This document shows, one piece after another, positions 11,599 through 24,107 of a DNA stretch of 64,000 nt; the first letter of the stretch is position 1; each line of letters opens with the position of its first letter. The notes below the pieces were generated by a model. It had not been told where the DNA came from and did no database searches. It saw nothing but the letters and a program-made list of their open reading frames with translations. This DNA is from Amphichorda felina. Its lineage: Eukaryota > Ascomycota > Sordariomycetes > Hypocreales > Bionectriaceae. The stretch covers positions 124,001 through 188,000 of the forward strand of contig JAEMHR010000002.1 in NCBI GenBank assembly GCA_016490725.1, given 5' to 3'. The translations under genes were made by a program, and so were the position numbers.

Positions 11599-13218
11599 CC
11601 CACCCTTTCACCATGCCCCGATCCTGAACCTCTTTAACCTCCTCAATCCCAGTCTTGAAGTTTTCATATTTGTATCACCAATGGCCAATGCAAAATTTCT
11701 TCCCCGTACCTGGGGTTGCTCTCGTTGAAGAATCTTCGGCCATGCTTGACCCTCTGTGTCCGGATCCCGCAGCACAAGGGTGTTCTGACAGCCCATGCGG
11801 CTCCCCGAGGTACGCTTGACAAGGCGCCCAAAAAGTGATCATCTTTCAATGATCCCTGCGCGTCTCGAGGACCACCGATGTCGCCGGTGATCCCGCCAAG
11901 CCGGTGAGACCCACGCACTGCGGACATATCATTAGTCGCAGCAAGTTATTGTAGCATCAGCAAGAGCTTGCTATCCATTCTCGTACGAGTACATTGTCCC
12001 GGATGGAGTGGCCCTAGTATGTAGGATCGAGAACAGATGGCGTATTATGGGGCGACAGCACTACCTACCTAGGTCGGACCATCAATTGCACTGCCGGCTC
12101 ATTGCTGCTGGGCAAGAAGCCGCAAGACTGAACGGCCCGAAACCAAGTTCCAAGACGGGCGAATCCCAGTTTTCCCCAAGCCCTCGATCAGCCCAACAAG
12201 GGCCCACGCGCTCCCCCATTGAACGTTGACGGCGGCACCTGTTGCAAGGACGCGGGTACCACGGCAATGCAGCTCAGCAACAGCCTGCGGTTAAAACGCG
12301 TTGGCTGGTCAGTAACGCACCACCACATGGCTATAGAAAACCCTTCCTGAATGTGTTATTCGGTTCAACGGAAGCAGAACAAGGCCAACAAAAATGATAA
12401 GGCCTTGCTTGTAATCCCAACTCCCCAGTCTACGAATACTTCACCCCAAGAGATTGTGGATAAAATAGCGCCGAAGTCTTAGCCCGACAAAAGTTCCTCT
12501 CAGGTCCTGGAATCACCCTGTCATTCAGCGGGTTGAGAACTCCAGACACAAAAAATAATATTGGGGTGTTCTCGGTCATACTTCGCGATCGGGACTTCTC
12601 CGCTGAACATTCATGGTCCCTACGGACCCTACCTAGCCATATTGTCAAGCTATTAGTCAACTCGTTGAAGCCGGTCAAGAGGAGCTACGTATAAGTGCAG
12701 GGCTAGCATTTGAATGCTGTTGAGTCATGGTCATAATATCGTCGACACCTAACCTAGACCTGACTGACGCCTCAGGGCTCCCACAACTTATGACGACCTC
12801 ACCCTGTGCAATAACATATGTCCGGAATCAATATGCGGAGAAGGAAGCTATTGGCTAGATTAAGGGGAAGTTCTTGGATTTGCCTTCTTATAAGACTTGT
12901 TTTTACTTCGCTCAATATTGAACAGTGGGCAAAGCTGCAAATATCCGAATCACCATTACTTGCAGACGTAGAAATAACAACCTGCACAAAGTTTATAGTT
13001 GATCTGTACGGTCGCACACTAGGCCGACACCGCAGAAATTCATTTGAATATTCTTGTTTTCCCTGCCTCACAAGTTCACACTATAATATGTATACGACTC
13101 GCGGTTGATTGCACTTATACGGCTTCTACATTCAATAATAACACTACCTCTAACTATGGGGTTGCCTTTGACTACGAGAATGTCTTTGATTACGATAGCT
13201 GCTCTGATATATTTGACT

Positions 13219-13272
13219 CACACACACAGACCTACGTAGCTACACACGACACACACATACACACACACACAG
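13219..13272. repeat. Interrupted CA microsatellite upstream of the MOSC gene
   Basis: Runs of CACACA broken by a CCTACGTAGCTA segment, ending about 88 bp before the MOSC start codon, so inside its likely 5' UTR or promoter. Confidence 0.85.
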
Positions 13273-13359
13273 ATCTGTCTGTCCGTAGACCAGCGCCCGA
13301 AAACAAAAAGCTCTAGGAGTGCTAATAAGAGTGATGGGATATCTAGAAGAGCCACGAGA

Positions 13360-14847
13360 ATGTCGTGTCTTATCGCCATCAGCCAAGCCAGCTGCGACGC
13401 GCTATATTTTGGCCTCGCCACCGTAGGCGCTCTTCTCATCTCGATCCTCATCCTTCAAAGAGCCTCCGCCGACCCCGAGCATAAGCTTCGCCGAACTCAT
13501 TCCCATATTGGCCTCCCCCAGTCGAAAAGCAACCTGAGAGATCAATACTCACCTGCCCACCAGCCGAAGCCGGGCCAACCCCCGCGACTCCAGAGCCTGT
13601 TCATCTATCCGGTCAAGTCATGCCAGGGCGTGGAGCTCACGCGCAGCCGGGTCCTGCCCACGGGACTCGAGTTTGATCGGCTGTACACATTCGCCCAGCT
13701 GCGCGAGCGGCGGGAAGATGACGAGGATCTGACGTGGGAGTTCTTGACCCAGAGACAACTGCCGCTCCTGGCCAGCGTAAAGGTGGACCTATGGCTACCC
13801 AAGACCGCAGGGACAGCAAGGAAGATCGGAGAGGCATCAGGCGGCTTCCTGGTAGTCAGGTTTCCCTGGAAGAGTCTCGGGTTGACGGGTCTGCTCCAAT
13901 GGACACTTGCCAAGCTCCAAAGAGGACCCCACGCTAGCCTAGAGAAGAGCTTCATGCTCCCGGTTGGCTTTCCTCCCCAGGATGACATTGCGCGAAGGGG
14001 ATACGAGTACGCCAACGTCAGGATCTGGAAAGAGACCACGACGGCGCTGAACATGGCGAGTGATGTCCCTGTCGAGTTGAGGCAATACCTGGGGCTAAAA
14101 AACCGCCTCGGCCTGTTCCGCATGGATCCTTCGAGACAGCGCGAAGTCTTTCGCTGTGCGCCTCGGAAGGAGGTTGCTGGGTACCAACCCGTGGTGGACT
14201 TCCACGACGCTGTAAGCGCCATACGCATGATTTAGTAGTTCTTGGCAGCTTTGACTGATCTGAGTGACCAGTATCCCCTCCACCTGCTCAGCCTAAGCAG
14301 CCTCCAAGCCTTCGATTCCAAGGTTGAAAAGGACCAAATCATCCGCTCCCTAGATGCCCGCCGCTTCCGGGCAAACATTATTAGTAACCCATCTCTCCGG
14401 ATTGACGCGTGGTGGTCTTCCTTCTGACCTGGGGTTCAGTTTCTGCTGCAGAACCGTACGACGAAGAAACATGGCGATCCATCCGATTTGTACTCAGTTC
14501 CGACGCCAGCCATCAGAGCCTTTTCGACGTTTCCTGCCGCACGGTCCGGTAAGTCCAAGGAGTGCGACAGATGCCTTTTTCCTACTCCCGATGCTGAATG
14601 CCAATCCAGATGCAAAATGCCCAACGTCGATCCCACCACGGGTGTTCGCCATCGAGTCGAACCCGATCGTTCCCTCAGAAAGTTTCGAGACGTGGACCAA
14701 GGGGCACCTAAATACGGATGTTTGGGCATGCAGTTATGCCCCATGTTTCACGATGTCCAAGAGCCCGGCAAACGCGAGTCTGTGCTGGAGGTTGGTATGG
14801 AGCTTTCTGTCTTGCAAAGGGGCTCTCATGTCTACATACCCCAATAG
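13360..14847 (+). CDS. MOSC-domain protein with N-terminal anchor (mARC-like)
   Basis: Four exons: 13360-14211, 14272-14383, 14440-14548 and 14610-14847, in frame for 436 aa. A hydrophobic segment at about residues 12-32 looks like a membrane anchor. The MOSC_N domain follows with SLFIYPVKSCQGVEL. The MOSC domain shows FHDAYPLHLLSLSSL across intron 1, RFRANIII, RCKMPNVDPTTG (the Cys expected to bind the molybdenum cofactor in mARC-like proteins) and the C-terminal LEVGMELSVLQRGSHVYI. Family members bind sulfurated Moco and include mitochondrial amidoxime-reducing components. The substrate here is unknown. The gene is convergent with SMC2, 199 bp away. Confidence 0.88.
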
Positions 14848-15046
14848 CGGCGTATTCGAAAAATGTACCAGCCTTAGGCTCATTGGTTTCAAAGAGATAC
14901 CTGGTGTACAACCCAAAATGTCCCGGTATAGTATCATTGCCATTCCCAAATCACCATCGCTTCGTCCCATGCCAATCAAACTAACAAACACCCCATGCCC
15001 TTCATGTCTCATACATGTATACGTGCTCACTCTGAGGCGTTTGGCG

Positions 15047-18000
15047 CTACTTCATGTCCGCTGGTGTCAGAGCTTGGACATGGCTCGTGCCTTCGCTGAA
15101 CCGCGTGCGGAAGATGCGGTTGGCATTCTGGAACATGCCGTCCTTGAGACTGACGACAATGAACTGCGAGCCCTTGAAGCGTGTCTTGATTAGGCGACCA
15201 ATGTTCTGGGTGTGTGACAGATCCAGCGCAGCGTCCACTTCGTCCAGAATGTACATGGGAGCGGGCTTGAATTGCAACAGTGCCATGATTAGGGATAGGG
15301 CGACAAGAGACCTGCTTCGTGTTAGTCCTCTCGGATAATCATCACGACTGCGTGGAGTTTACATACCTCTGGCCACCACTCAGCTCCGTCAAGCTCTGCT
15401 TCCACACCTTACCCAGGCAAACCTTCACCTCTAGGCCTTCACTGATGGTCTTGCCTTCGGGAGGATCCAGCTTGGCAAAGCTGCCACCTGGGAGAAGTTC
15501 CGAGAAGATTTGACCAAAGTCGCCATTGACCTTTTCCCACGTCTCTTGTAGCGCCTTCTTCTTGTAGTCGTCGAGGCTGAGGATTGTCTCCTCAATCTTA
15601 CTCTTGTCTCGGATCACAGTCTTGATCATGTTCTTGAGCGATACTTCCTTCTTCTCAACACTGTCAATCATGTTCATGACCTTGGGGTTGATCTTCTTTT
15701 TCATCCCCTGGAAACGTTCGGTGAGATTGCGCAACGTTGATTTGCATTCGCCAATGTTCTGGCCCTGGAAGTCGTAGGGTGTTCCGCTGCGGCCGAACTT
15801 GTCCTTCTCATCTTGTATCCATTCGTGTTCGGCTTCAAGGCGGGAAACGTTCTCGGCGGCCCCCTGCTGCTCCTTGTGAAATCGATCAATCTGGTGGCCG
15901 AGCTTCTGCAGCTCCAAACCCTCCTCGGCAATACGAGCATTCTTGGAGCGTGTGGCATCCTCCAGAGCGCTAAGCTCATTATCGTAGAGATGCAGCTTAG
16001 CCCGCTCATCATCGAGTGCTGCCTCTACCGTCTTGTGAGTTTCGGTAAGTTCAGCCTGCTGCTTGAGGAGATTTTCGATGTCTTGTTGCTGCGCCTTGAT
16101 AGCTACGTCCACCTCTTGTAGCTGATCTCGGGCAGCAGAAAGATCAGACCCGACTTGTTCAAGGTCGAGCTGGGCATTCTGAAGCTCCTTCTGGAGGATC
16201 TTGAGGGCTCCAGAATTCTTCTCCAAACCTGAACGCAGCTTGTCGAGTGACCTCTCAAGCTCAACCAACTTGGCATCCTTGTTGTTGTCAAAGTCTTTCA
16301 TATCTTTCTCGATCCTCTTCACGTCTGCCGTGGCTTCCGCTTGCCGCGTTTTGGCCTCCGCAATGCTTTCCTGGAGCTCCGCAACCGTGGATTTCATGTT
16401 CGCAACTTCCTGGATGATGGATGACGAGGAGTTGCCGCCGATCTGTTCCTCCGCAAGCTTAATTTCGTGCGACTTGAGGTCCAACTCTTGTTTGATCCGG
16501 CGGGCCTGATCTAGCTTCGACTTCTCCTGGGCCATCTTGACGTGAAGCTGTTTCAGCGAACTTTCGGCTTCTTGGAGCTGGCGAGTCAGGTTGTTGAGCT
16601 TCTGCAGAGTCACCAAGACCCCGCTAGAGTTGGGAGAGCTGCCTCCAGAGAGCGTGCCTGATGGGTCGTATGCATCCCCTTCGAGAGTTATGCTCCGCAT
16701 GCGCACATTGGGATCAAATGTGACGCGCTTGGCTGTCTCTGCATCTGCACATACAAGAGTGTTGCCAAAAACATACTCTATAGCGGCAGAAACCTCCTCG
16801 TCATAGCCGACAAGAGACAAAGCGAGGTCGACTTTCCCCGGGGCCAACTTCTGTGCCGTTGCGATGGCCTGCGCTGAGGCCTTGAACGCAGCTATCTTAT
16901 TAAGGGGAATGATGGTAACTCTCTTCCGCAACCTGCCCTTTTGAAGCAGCTGTGTGCCGGTGACTTCAGAGTCAACCACGACATTGTATAATCGGCCGCC
17001 GGCGCAAATTTCTAGAGCGGTTCCCGCTCGGGTATGCTCCTTGTCGAGAGTGAAGAGTTGTGCCACTAGTCCCTTGACCTTGGATCGATCAAAGTTCGGA
17101 ATAGGATCCGCATAGTTGAAGTCGATGTTGGCAACTTGCCGTTTGAGCTTGTCAGAGTCCTGCCTCAGGCTCCTGATAGTCTGCTGAAGACTGGACTCTT
17201 GCTTGTACATACCCTCCTCTTGGCCTGGCTCAAACCCAAGGCGACCTAGCTCCTTCTCCAGCTTCTGGGATTGCGCCTTCATGCCATCGAGATCGCGGAG
17301 CAGACCAGCATTTTGCTCTTTCGCCTTCTTCGCCCGCGGTTCCTCTTCTTTGATGCGGCTTTGAAGGTGGGAAATCTTAATCTTGGCTTGCTCTTGCTCA
17401 GTTGCAGCCGCGGTCGCCCGACTCCTCGCATCTTGAAGCTGGCCCTGGTAGCCATTTTCCTGGCCATCCTTGGAAGCGACGCCCGTTTGAAGTGTCTGGA
17501 GGAGTTCTTCTTTGGATTCAGCCTCCTTTGACTGCTTGGCGAGCTCCTCCTTGGCTGTATCGTACTTGTTCTTGACACTGTCAAAAGCTTTTGTCTTGTC
17601 CTGAAGGGCCGCTTCCAGCTCCGAGACTGATTTCTCTATGCCGGACTTCTTTTCTTTCTCCTCAGAAAGACTGGACTTCTTCAGGTCCATGACTGTTGCG
17701 AGTCGAACTAGTTCATTCGAGTGCTTCTTGGCCGCTTCCTCTAGCGCTTGTGCCTTCCCACCCTTCTTAAGTTCCCTGTCTCGCTGTGCCCGCACGCGCT
17801 TGAGATCCTCCTCAAGATGAAAGATTTCGCTCTTCATGCGTGAAGAAGAATCCTCCAACTGCTTTTGACGGTGTTTCTTCCCCTCCAGGTCGGCGGCGGA
17901 CTGTGTTAGCTTTTCCTGACATCTCAGGTAATCGTACGCAACCACTACACGGGTCAGACGTTCTAGATCGTTTTGTGTTTGTTGGAAGTCCAAGAAAGCT

Positions 18001-18809
18001 CTCTTCTCAGTGCGAAGCTTTTCCAGCTTGGGCTCGATTTCGTCCTTCAGGAGCTCTCGGAGTTCCTGCAGCTTCATTTCCTTCTTTGCCATTGTCTTGA
18101 GTGCCTTGTCTCTTCTGTCTTCAAACATTCGTGTTCCTGCCGCTTCTTCAATCATGGCGAGGATCTCCACTGCCTTCATGTTGAGAACCTTGGTGATTCG
18201 TCCCTGCATAATGAGGAAGTTGGGATTATTGATATTGAGCTGCACCGACTGGAAGAGGTTCTGGACGGTCTGTTGTTGCGCACGGTGACCATTAATCAGG
18301 TACTTATTCGAGCCGTTGAGCACGATCTGGCGTGTAACGCTGATTGACGCATATTCCTCGAATCCGATCGGCGACTTCTTGGTGTCTCGATTATCGAAAA
18401 CGATGGTGACGCTGGCTTTCTGGACACCTGCTTGACCACGCTTATAGATGAGATCCTGTATCATTTGTTTAGCCGGTTGCGCATCGAAACAGGGTGTAGT
18501 ATTAGGGGGCACATACCTGGAGGTTTTGCGCTCGTACTGTGGACATGTTGGTAATGCCCAGGACAAAACAGATGGCATCGAGAATGTTGGATTTTCCACT
18601 GCCATTTAGGCCAGTGATGGAGTTGAAACTCTCATCCCTATGCGGCATCAGCATACCGAACGTCGCCTTCAGCGGGAAACCTAGTCTCACCATCCTGATA
18701 TTACGGTGCGTGTTTGGTACGACTTGAAGCCCTGTTCAGAATATTAGCATGGCAACCCGCCCGGAAAGTCGCGATTCCGTACGTCAATAATCACTTCAAT
18801 CACCCTCAT
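15047..18809 (-). CDS. SMC2: SMC2, condensin core ATPase subunit
   Basis: Five exons: 18783-18809, 18691-18731, 18517-18637, 15367-18455 and 15047-15311, giving 1180 aa, the normal SMC2 length. It starts MRVIEVIIDGFKSYQTRTVISGWDESF. Walker A GLNGSGKS is at residues 32-39. FVLGITNMSTVRAQNLQ is diagnostic for SMC2. Two long coiled coils surround a hinge (about residues 519-670, including AGTALEICAGGRLYNVVV). The C-terminal ABC signature LTELSGGQRSLVALSL crosses the last intron and is followed by Walker B ILDEVDAALD. With SMC4 and three non-SMC subunits the protein compacts mitotic chromosomes. Introns are 49-61 bp. It is head-to-head with the INCENP gene. Confidence 0.97.
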
Positions 18810-19322
18810 GATGGCGTCTCTAACGGTCTCGAGACCGCAAAGTCATGCGTGGTTGTGCTGGGCGTTGATGTCAATGCTGGCGTAGGCCGTTGACGCGCCT
18901 GAGGTGGTAAACAAGCGGGATGTTTACTATCTGATAAGGGTCCACTGCTCCTTATCGCACCTCCCCACCATGCAGGTGTGAGACTGCGACAAATGACACA
19001 CTGACAGTGCGAGTTTTGAGGTGCGACTGCGACTCGCGAGTGTGAGACGCGGGTGGGCCTCCATTTCCCTACGAACGCTAAACCCGATCTGGTGTCAATC
19101 AAAACAACAGAGAGCTTCCAGCTTGGAACGTGAGTGCCGAGCACACAACCACCTTCCAGTCTCCGCATCTTTTATGCTGCTTCTAACCTCAACTTTCAAC
19201 GACATCTTCGCCTGTTGACGCCACACGCGACACGCAGACACCCACTCTCCTGATGTCTTTATGAGAATAACAGCCTAACACCACTTGACACTTGGCCACG
19301 GAGCGTTGGGAGCTTGCCAACC
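18810..19322. promoter_or_regulatory. Shared divergent promoter of SMC2 and INCENP
   Basis: 513 bp between the two start codons. It includes an inverted pair of GTAAACA sites at 18907-18927 and an ACGCG core at 19225. Both flanking genes act in mitotic chromosome condensation or segregation, so shared cell-cycle control is a reasonable inference. Confidence 0.6.
18907..18927. promoter_or_regulatory. Inverted pair of forkhead-type sites, GTAAACA-N7-TGTTTAC
   Basis: The sequence reads GTAAACA, seven bases, then TGTTTAC: a perfect 7-bp inverted repeat. GTAAACA matches the core bound by fungal Fkh-type forkhead factors that drive mitotic gene expression in yeasts. The sequence match is direct; the function is inferred. 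Confidence 0.5.
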
Positions 19323-22300
19323 ATGGCGACAATGCGAGGACCGCGTGTCCAGGTCGGTTCCGGCGCTTGGGTGGCCGATGAGCGATCCTGTGCGCTTGGG
19401 ATTGCGCAGTCCGAGGTGGAAGAGTTTTCTTTCGCTGCCCGAAACGAATTGGACTGGCTTAACGAACACATGTGTGGAATATTTGACGAGAACGAAACGT
19501 ACGCGTTCAGTTGATCTTCTGCGGTCGAATTCTCGCTGACCCTTTGCGCTTTGCAGTAATATTGCCGAGACTTTCAAGACCCCTGGGAAGCTCCGTGGGA
19601 AGACCCCTCGGACGGCTCGTAAGCCACATGGTCCCGAAGCTCGAGCAGTGAGTATTGCATTTCCAACCCCAAGGCGAAGCAGCACTAATCGTATGTAGCC
19701 TCTCTCAAACGTTTTCGCCGTGACACCGAAAGCCTCTTCCAACCGTTTCACCCAGAAAATCGACCGCATCCGGTCGCCAGGTGCACAAACCAAACTGGCA
19801 AGACGCTCACCTAGTCCGGTCAAAAGCGCACCTCGCAGGCCCAATGTTCTGTCCCCGAAGCCGGCTGGTCCTGGGGGAGCATCTCAGGATTCAGGTTATT
19901 TCGGAAGCCAAGACGTTCACTCCCAGGCGGTGCCCAACGAAGACGATGACTTCTTTGCCTCTCAACAGACTCTTGCCGACCGTGATTCGCAACACATAAC
20001 GACAGCATCAGACAACGCGGCTTCGCCCATGCCCAATGCTGAGTTACCTGCAAAGCGTTTTGAAGTTTCAAAGAAGGATCAAACGACGCGTGTCTTGGCG
20101 GATACGCCGGGTGAGGCTGAAAATTCGCGACACGTTGATCTGCCGACTATGGCCGATGATGCAAAGGACGATACGGGCGATGCGACGGTTCATGAACATG
20201 CTCGTCTACAACCTGTAGACCAAGCTCCAGCCTCACCTGATGGCGACGCGGCCGAAGATTACTATTCAGCACGTTCAGCTGATGGTCCTTCGGACGAAGT
20301 GCGGTCGAACTCTGACGGCTCCAGCCCTATCCGGCCAATTGTTCGTAAGAGCAGCTTGAACTTCGCATCTCTCCCTGCGCGGGAACCTCTTACTGCTGGT
20401 AAAAGCCAGGGCGCTCGCACTTCCCGCATTAGTCATTTCGATCATAACACGAAGAGCTACTATAGCCGCGACACCGGGGGGAAGAGCTTGGGGAACCATA
20501 CGCGGCGAGACGTATCGGACGAGGATGGGGATGAGATGGACATTGATGAGAATCCTGTGGCCCAAATCAGTGACGACAAGGTCAATACTGCTCTTAACCA
20601 CAACAAGACCTATACACAGAGGCTCCAGGACCAGATTAACATGCTGGGTAAGTCGAAGCCGCGTAGCAGCAGACCGTCCAAGTCAATACCCAGCATTGCG
20701 ACGATGCAGCAAAACTCCGGGTCTTTGCAACCCGTGGAAGCACCCAAATCCCCGACGCCCAAGCCATTTGAGGCACCCAAGACCACACCTGGGGCCTTCC
20801 CCGAAGACGACGACGACTGGATCGACCCCCCGCCGGCGCCAGTGTCTGAAGAAATCCCAAGCCCCAGGCCTGCTTTCCCAAAGAGCCATTCAGCCGATGT
20901 CATGGAAGGAATCCACCGGAGCGATCACGTCAGTGAGCCTGAGTTTGGATCACCCAAGGAAACGCGAGGCGGTAAATCTTCATCTCCTCGCCAAGTGCCC
21001 ATGGCTCAGGGACCGTCTTCAGCTGGCATGGGTCACGCCAAGTCTGCATCTGTTCCGGATGTTCCGATTATTCCTCAACAAATTGAGACTCAGACTCTTC
21101 CTCTAACGAAGGCGGCAACTGTTTCAAACCCTTTCATGAGCGCTGATGGGGAGACAGCAGAGCCTAAGACGCCTTCGAAATCACCATCTCGCGGCTTCCG
21201 GGAGAGTCCCCTCAAGCAAGTCAAGAATAAGCTGTCATCGATCTTGAAGAGCTCTAAGGGTCTTCTTGCCAGCAGCGCGGTTATCAGCGCCGAGGGGAAA
21301 ACATCCATATTGTCACCTTCAACCACTCGGTTGGGTTTTCATGCCGCTCCCTCAACCGAATCGGTGGTTTCCAAGCTGAGCAACGATGTAGCAAAGTTGA
21401 ATTATGGCCAGCCAGGTGAAAAGGATGATAACAAAACACTACCCATCGCGCGACGGACGCGAGCTTCGTTTGAGCGAGAGAAAGAAGAGAGGCGTCGTGC
21501 AAAGGAGTCTAAGCGCCTAGAGGACCAAATGGGCAAGCTTGACAAGGCTCGGGAGAAGGAGCGTGAGAAGGCTCGTGTCTTCAGCAAGGAGCAAGAAAGG
21601 ATTGCGGCCATGGAGCGACAAGTGACGACCAAGAAAGACGAGGAGAGGTTGCCAGTCAAGGAGACGCCCAAACCCACAAGGAACAACAGCCCTCGTAAGA
21701 TCCAACGGCTCCCGGAAAGCACAACGAAGCCTGTGGACCACGATGTCGAGATGACCGAAGGCCCCTTCACAATTCCTCCTCCTTCGGCCTCTCGGTCTGT
21801 CGCCTCGAGTCAGGCATCGAAGAGCAAGGAAACCAAGCGGCCGGTCAAACCGACGAGAGAAATACAAGCCAAGGCTAAGCAAGTCCCAACTGTCATCCGG
21901 GTGAACATGGGATCTCAGCACTCTCAATATCATTCTACGGCGAATAGCTCGACAAATAGTGCTCCTGATGTGGCTGTGGAGCCAACGCCCCTTCCACAGC
22001 AGCAGGTTCTAAGCAAAGCAAGCAAAGCATCCCTACAGACCAAGCCATCTACCCAGAATCTGAAAGGCACTCCTGGTCCAGGGCGACCAAAGGCCGTAGA
22101 CATGGCCGCAAAGAAGAGGGAGCAGGAGGAAAGAGACGCCCAGCGACGCCGTGAAGCCAAGGCGGAAATGGAGCGAAAACAAGCTGTTGCTCAAGAGGAT
22201 CGGCGGAAACAAGACCAACGTCGCCAGGAAGTAGAACGGCAAAAGCAGCGGGATCGTGAACAGGCAGCAGCGCATGCTGAGATGAAACAGAGCACGCAGA

Positions 22301-23406
22301 GTGCCCAGAGACAGGCCATGATTGAGAAGGCAAAGCAAACTAGGGCTCCCCCGCCGGCGGTGAGGGCGCAGCCCAACGGGCCCCCAGACTTCAGCCATAT
22401 ATCCCACGATAAACCCGCGGCCCACTCCGCGCGCCCTCTGTCTCGGATGGAATCTGGTATCCCCAAGACGTATGATGACTCGAGCCGTCCTGTCAACGCA
22501 CCGCTGTCCAACGCATCCAAGTCTGGTGTCAAGCGAACTCTGGGACCTGAAGCCAACGAGGATGCACAAGGAAGGCCACCACCGTCTAGGGGTGGGCCAG
22601 CCTACCCATCGAACGACGTCAAGCGCCTCCGAAAGACCGAGGACCATGGAGAGATGGGGGGAGATAACCCCCCGAACATCAAGGGACCCCCGGTCCGCCC
22701 TTCCGCTGGCTTCAAGAAGGTAAGCATTGCTGTGTGTAAAAGTCGTAAGGTCTTTCTGTCTGACATTTTTGTGTAGGAGCTGCCCAAGAAATCGCACTTC
22801 CAGAACGGATACTCGAATGCGCCGTCAGGTACCACTCGGGACTTGTTCAAGGCCACAGTAACTTCACAACTTAATAGCCACGGGAAGGGGGCTCATCCCC
22901 TGGATATGGCGCAAATCTCGAAGGGTGCTATTCCCTTTGCTCCTAACTCTAACCCGCCGGGCACATCGCACAAGACACCATCCCGCCCGCCTACTGCGCT
23001 TGCCAAATCCTCCGTGAAGGCTGCGCCGAAGTCGTCCCCGCGCTTCCAGAACGGTGAATCTATTGAATTGCCTGAAATTCAGACGGATGACGAGGACGAG
23101 TCTGAGGATGAGGCTCGCGGTATGATGGCAGCTTGGGCAGATTCTCCGGATCTGCGAAAAGCTCTCATCATGCAGGAGACGATCGATCCGTCCCAGATTT
23201 TTGGTCCTCCAGCGCCCCTGAACATGGAAGAAGTGTTTAATAAGAGCAGAGAGAGATGGCACAAATTCCGTGCGCGAACTTCTAGTGCGAACTGGAGTGG
23301 CACGGATCGCTTGACGGAGGCTGAAATAAGGAAGGATCTAGCTGCTCGGGACAAGCTGCGGCGGGATGGAGGCTGGTCGTTCGAGCTGAGCAAAGATGTC
23401 AGCTGA
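19323..23406 (+). CDS. INCENP/Sli15-like inner centromere protein
   Basis: Four exons: 19323-19498, 19557-19647, 19699-22719 and 22777-23406, giving 1305 aa. The N-terminus has ARNELDWLNEHM, resembling the centromere and survivin/borealin-binding end of fungal INCENPs. The middle is long, basic and Ser/Pro-rich with many SP/TP sites (likely CDK targets). A charged K/E/R/Q-rich helix (the single-alpha-helix region) lies at about residues 790-870. The C-terminal IN-box has WADSPDLRKALIMQETIDPSQIF followed by GPPAPLNMEEVF. INCENP scaffolds Aurora kinase in the chromosomal passenger complex, and the IN-box binds and activates the kinase. The start is the first ATG in a good context (CCAACCATGG). 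It is divergent from SMC2. Confidence 0.9.
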
Positions 23407-24107
23407 CCATGAGACCAGCGCTTGCATCTATGAATGTTTACGTGGGCATATACAATGGGGTTGGGATCAGGGCATTCTGTATCAACAGCAGATTGGAAGA
23501 GCGGATGGGGGAATGGTGTGTTTTACGGCGTTTGGCATAGGAACGGACATAGCATCACGGCGTATGGTATAGCATTAAAAGGACTTGGCTGTGGAGCGAC
23601 ATTCACAGCTTAAGGTCTATTGCAGTTGCTTATTGTGTAAACATCCGCACTCTATTCAAGCGCATTGCGCCAACAAACGTAACGACAGCATTAGGGACTC
23701 CTGCCCGGACGAATCAGTTTCGGGATGGACATTCAGGAGTCTCTGGCCCAGAATCTGCGGAGCTCAGCGGGTTAAGATTGAGTGTTTGGTGGCTTGCTCG
23801 ACTTTCACATGTCAGCGTTCGACCAGCGGGGCAACAGAACTTGTTACAACTTGCGTCCCCAACGCTTTCGATCCAGCTTCCAATCGATTTCGCATGTGGC
23901 GCTTTTCCAGGCACCAGAGATTGCTTACTCGCATACGGAGGCAGAGTTTCAGATGCGATCCATGCATGGTGTGGTGTGCAATGCGACGTTGATGTCCCAC
24001 ATGCCCGGAATCTCTCTGTCATCTGCAGTCCTTTATCTGGGTGACGGATGTTGACTGCAAGATAATTGAGCTGGGCGCACCTTAACCAGACAAGCCAGTC
24101 AACCGAA
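23407..24107. other. Spacer between INCENP and the next plus-strand gene
   Basis: 701 bp. It holds the INCENP 3' UTR and the upstream region of the following gene. The open frames on both strands at 23.6-24.2 kb overlap one another and show no recognisable protein family. Confidence 0.55.

Larger units (their letters stand above)
8414..13359. other. 4.9-kb spacer without a supported gene
   Basis: Lies between the zinc cluster gene start and the MOSC gene start. It has only short or overlapping frames on both strands (the longest is 206 codons, on the minus strand at 9567-10187) with no family resemblance or codon bias. It contains two exact copies of the TACGGAGTA/TACTCCGTA 9-mer, many GTAC and CCTAGGTA palindromes at 10.5-12.1 kb, a 14-bp tandem repeat at 11561 and a CA-rich tract at 13219. 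The section at about 12.8-13.3 kb is visibly AT-richer than its surroundings. Confidence 0.6.

Noticed and set aside
12818..13108. Possible transposase fragment in the AT-rich block
   Set aside because: The 96-codon frame has no catalytic motif, no terminal repeats and no nearby second fragment.
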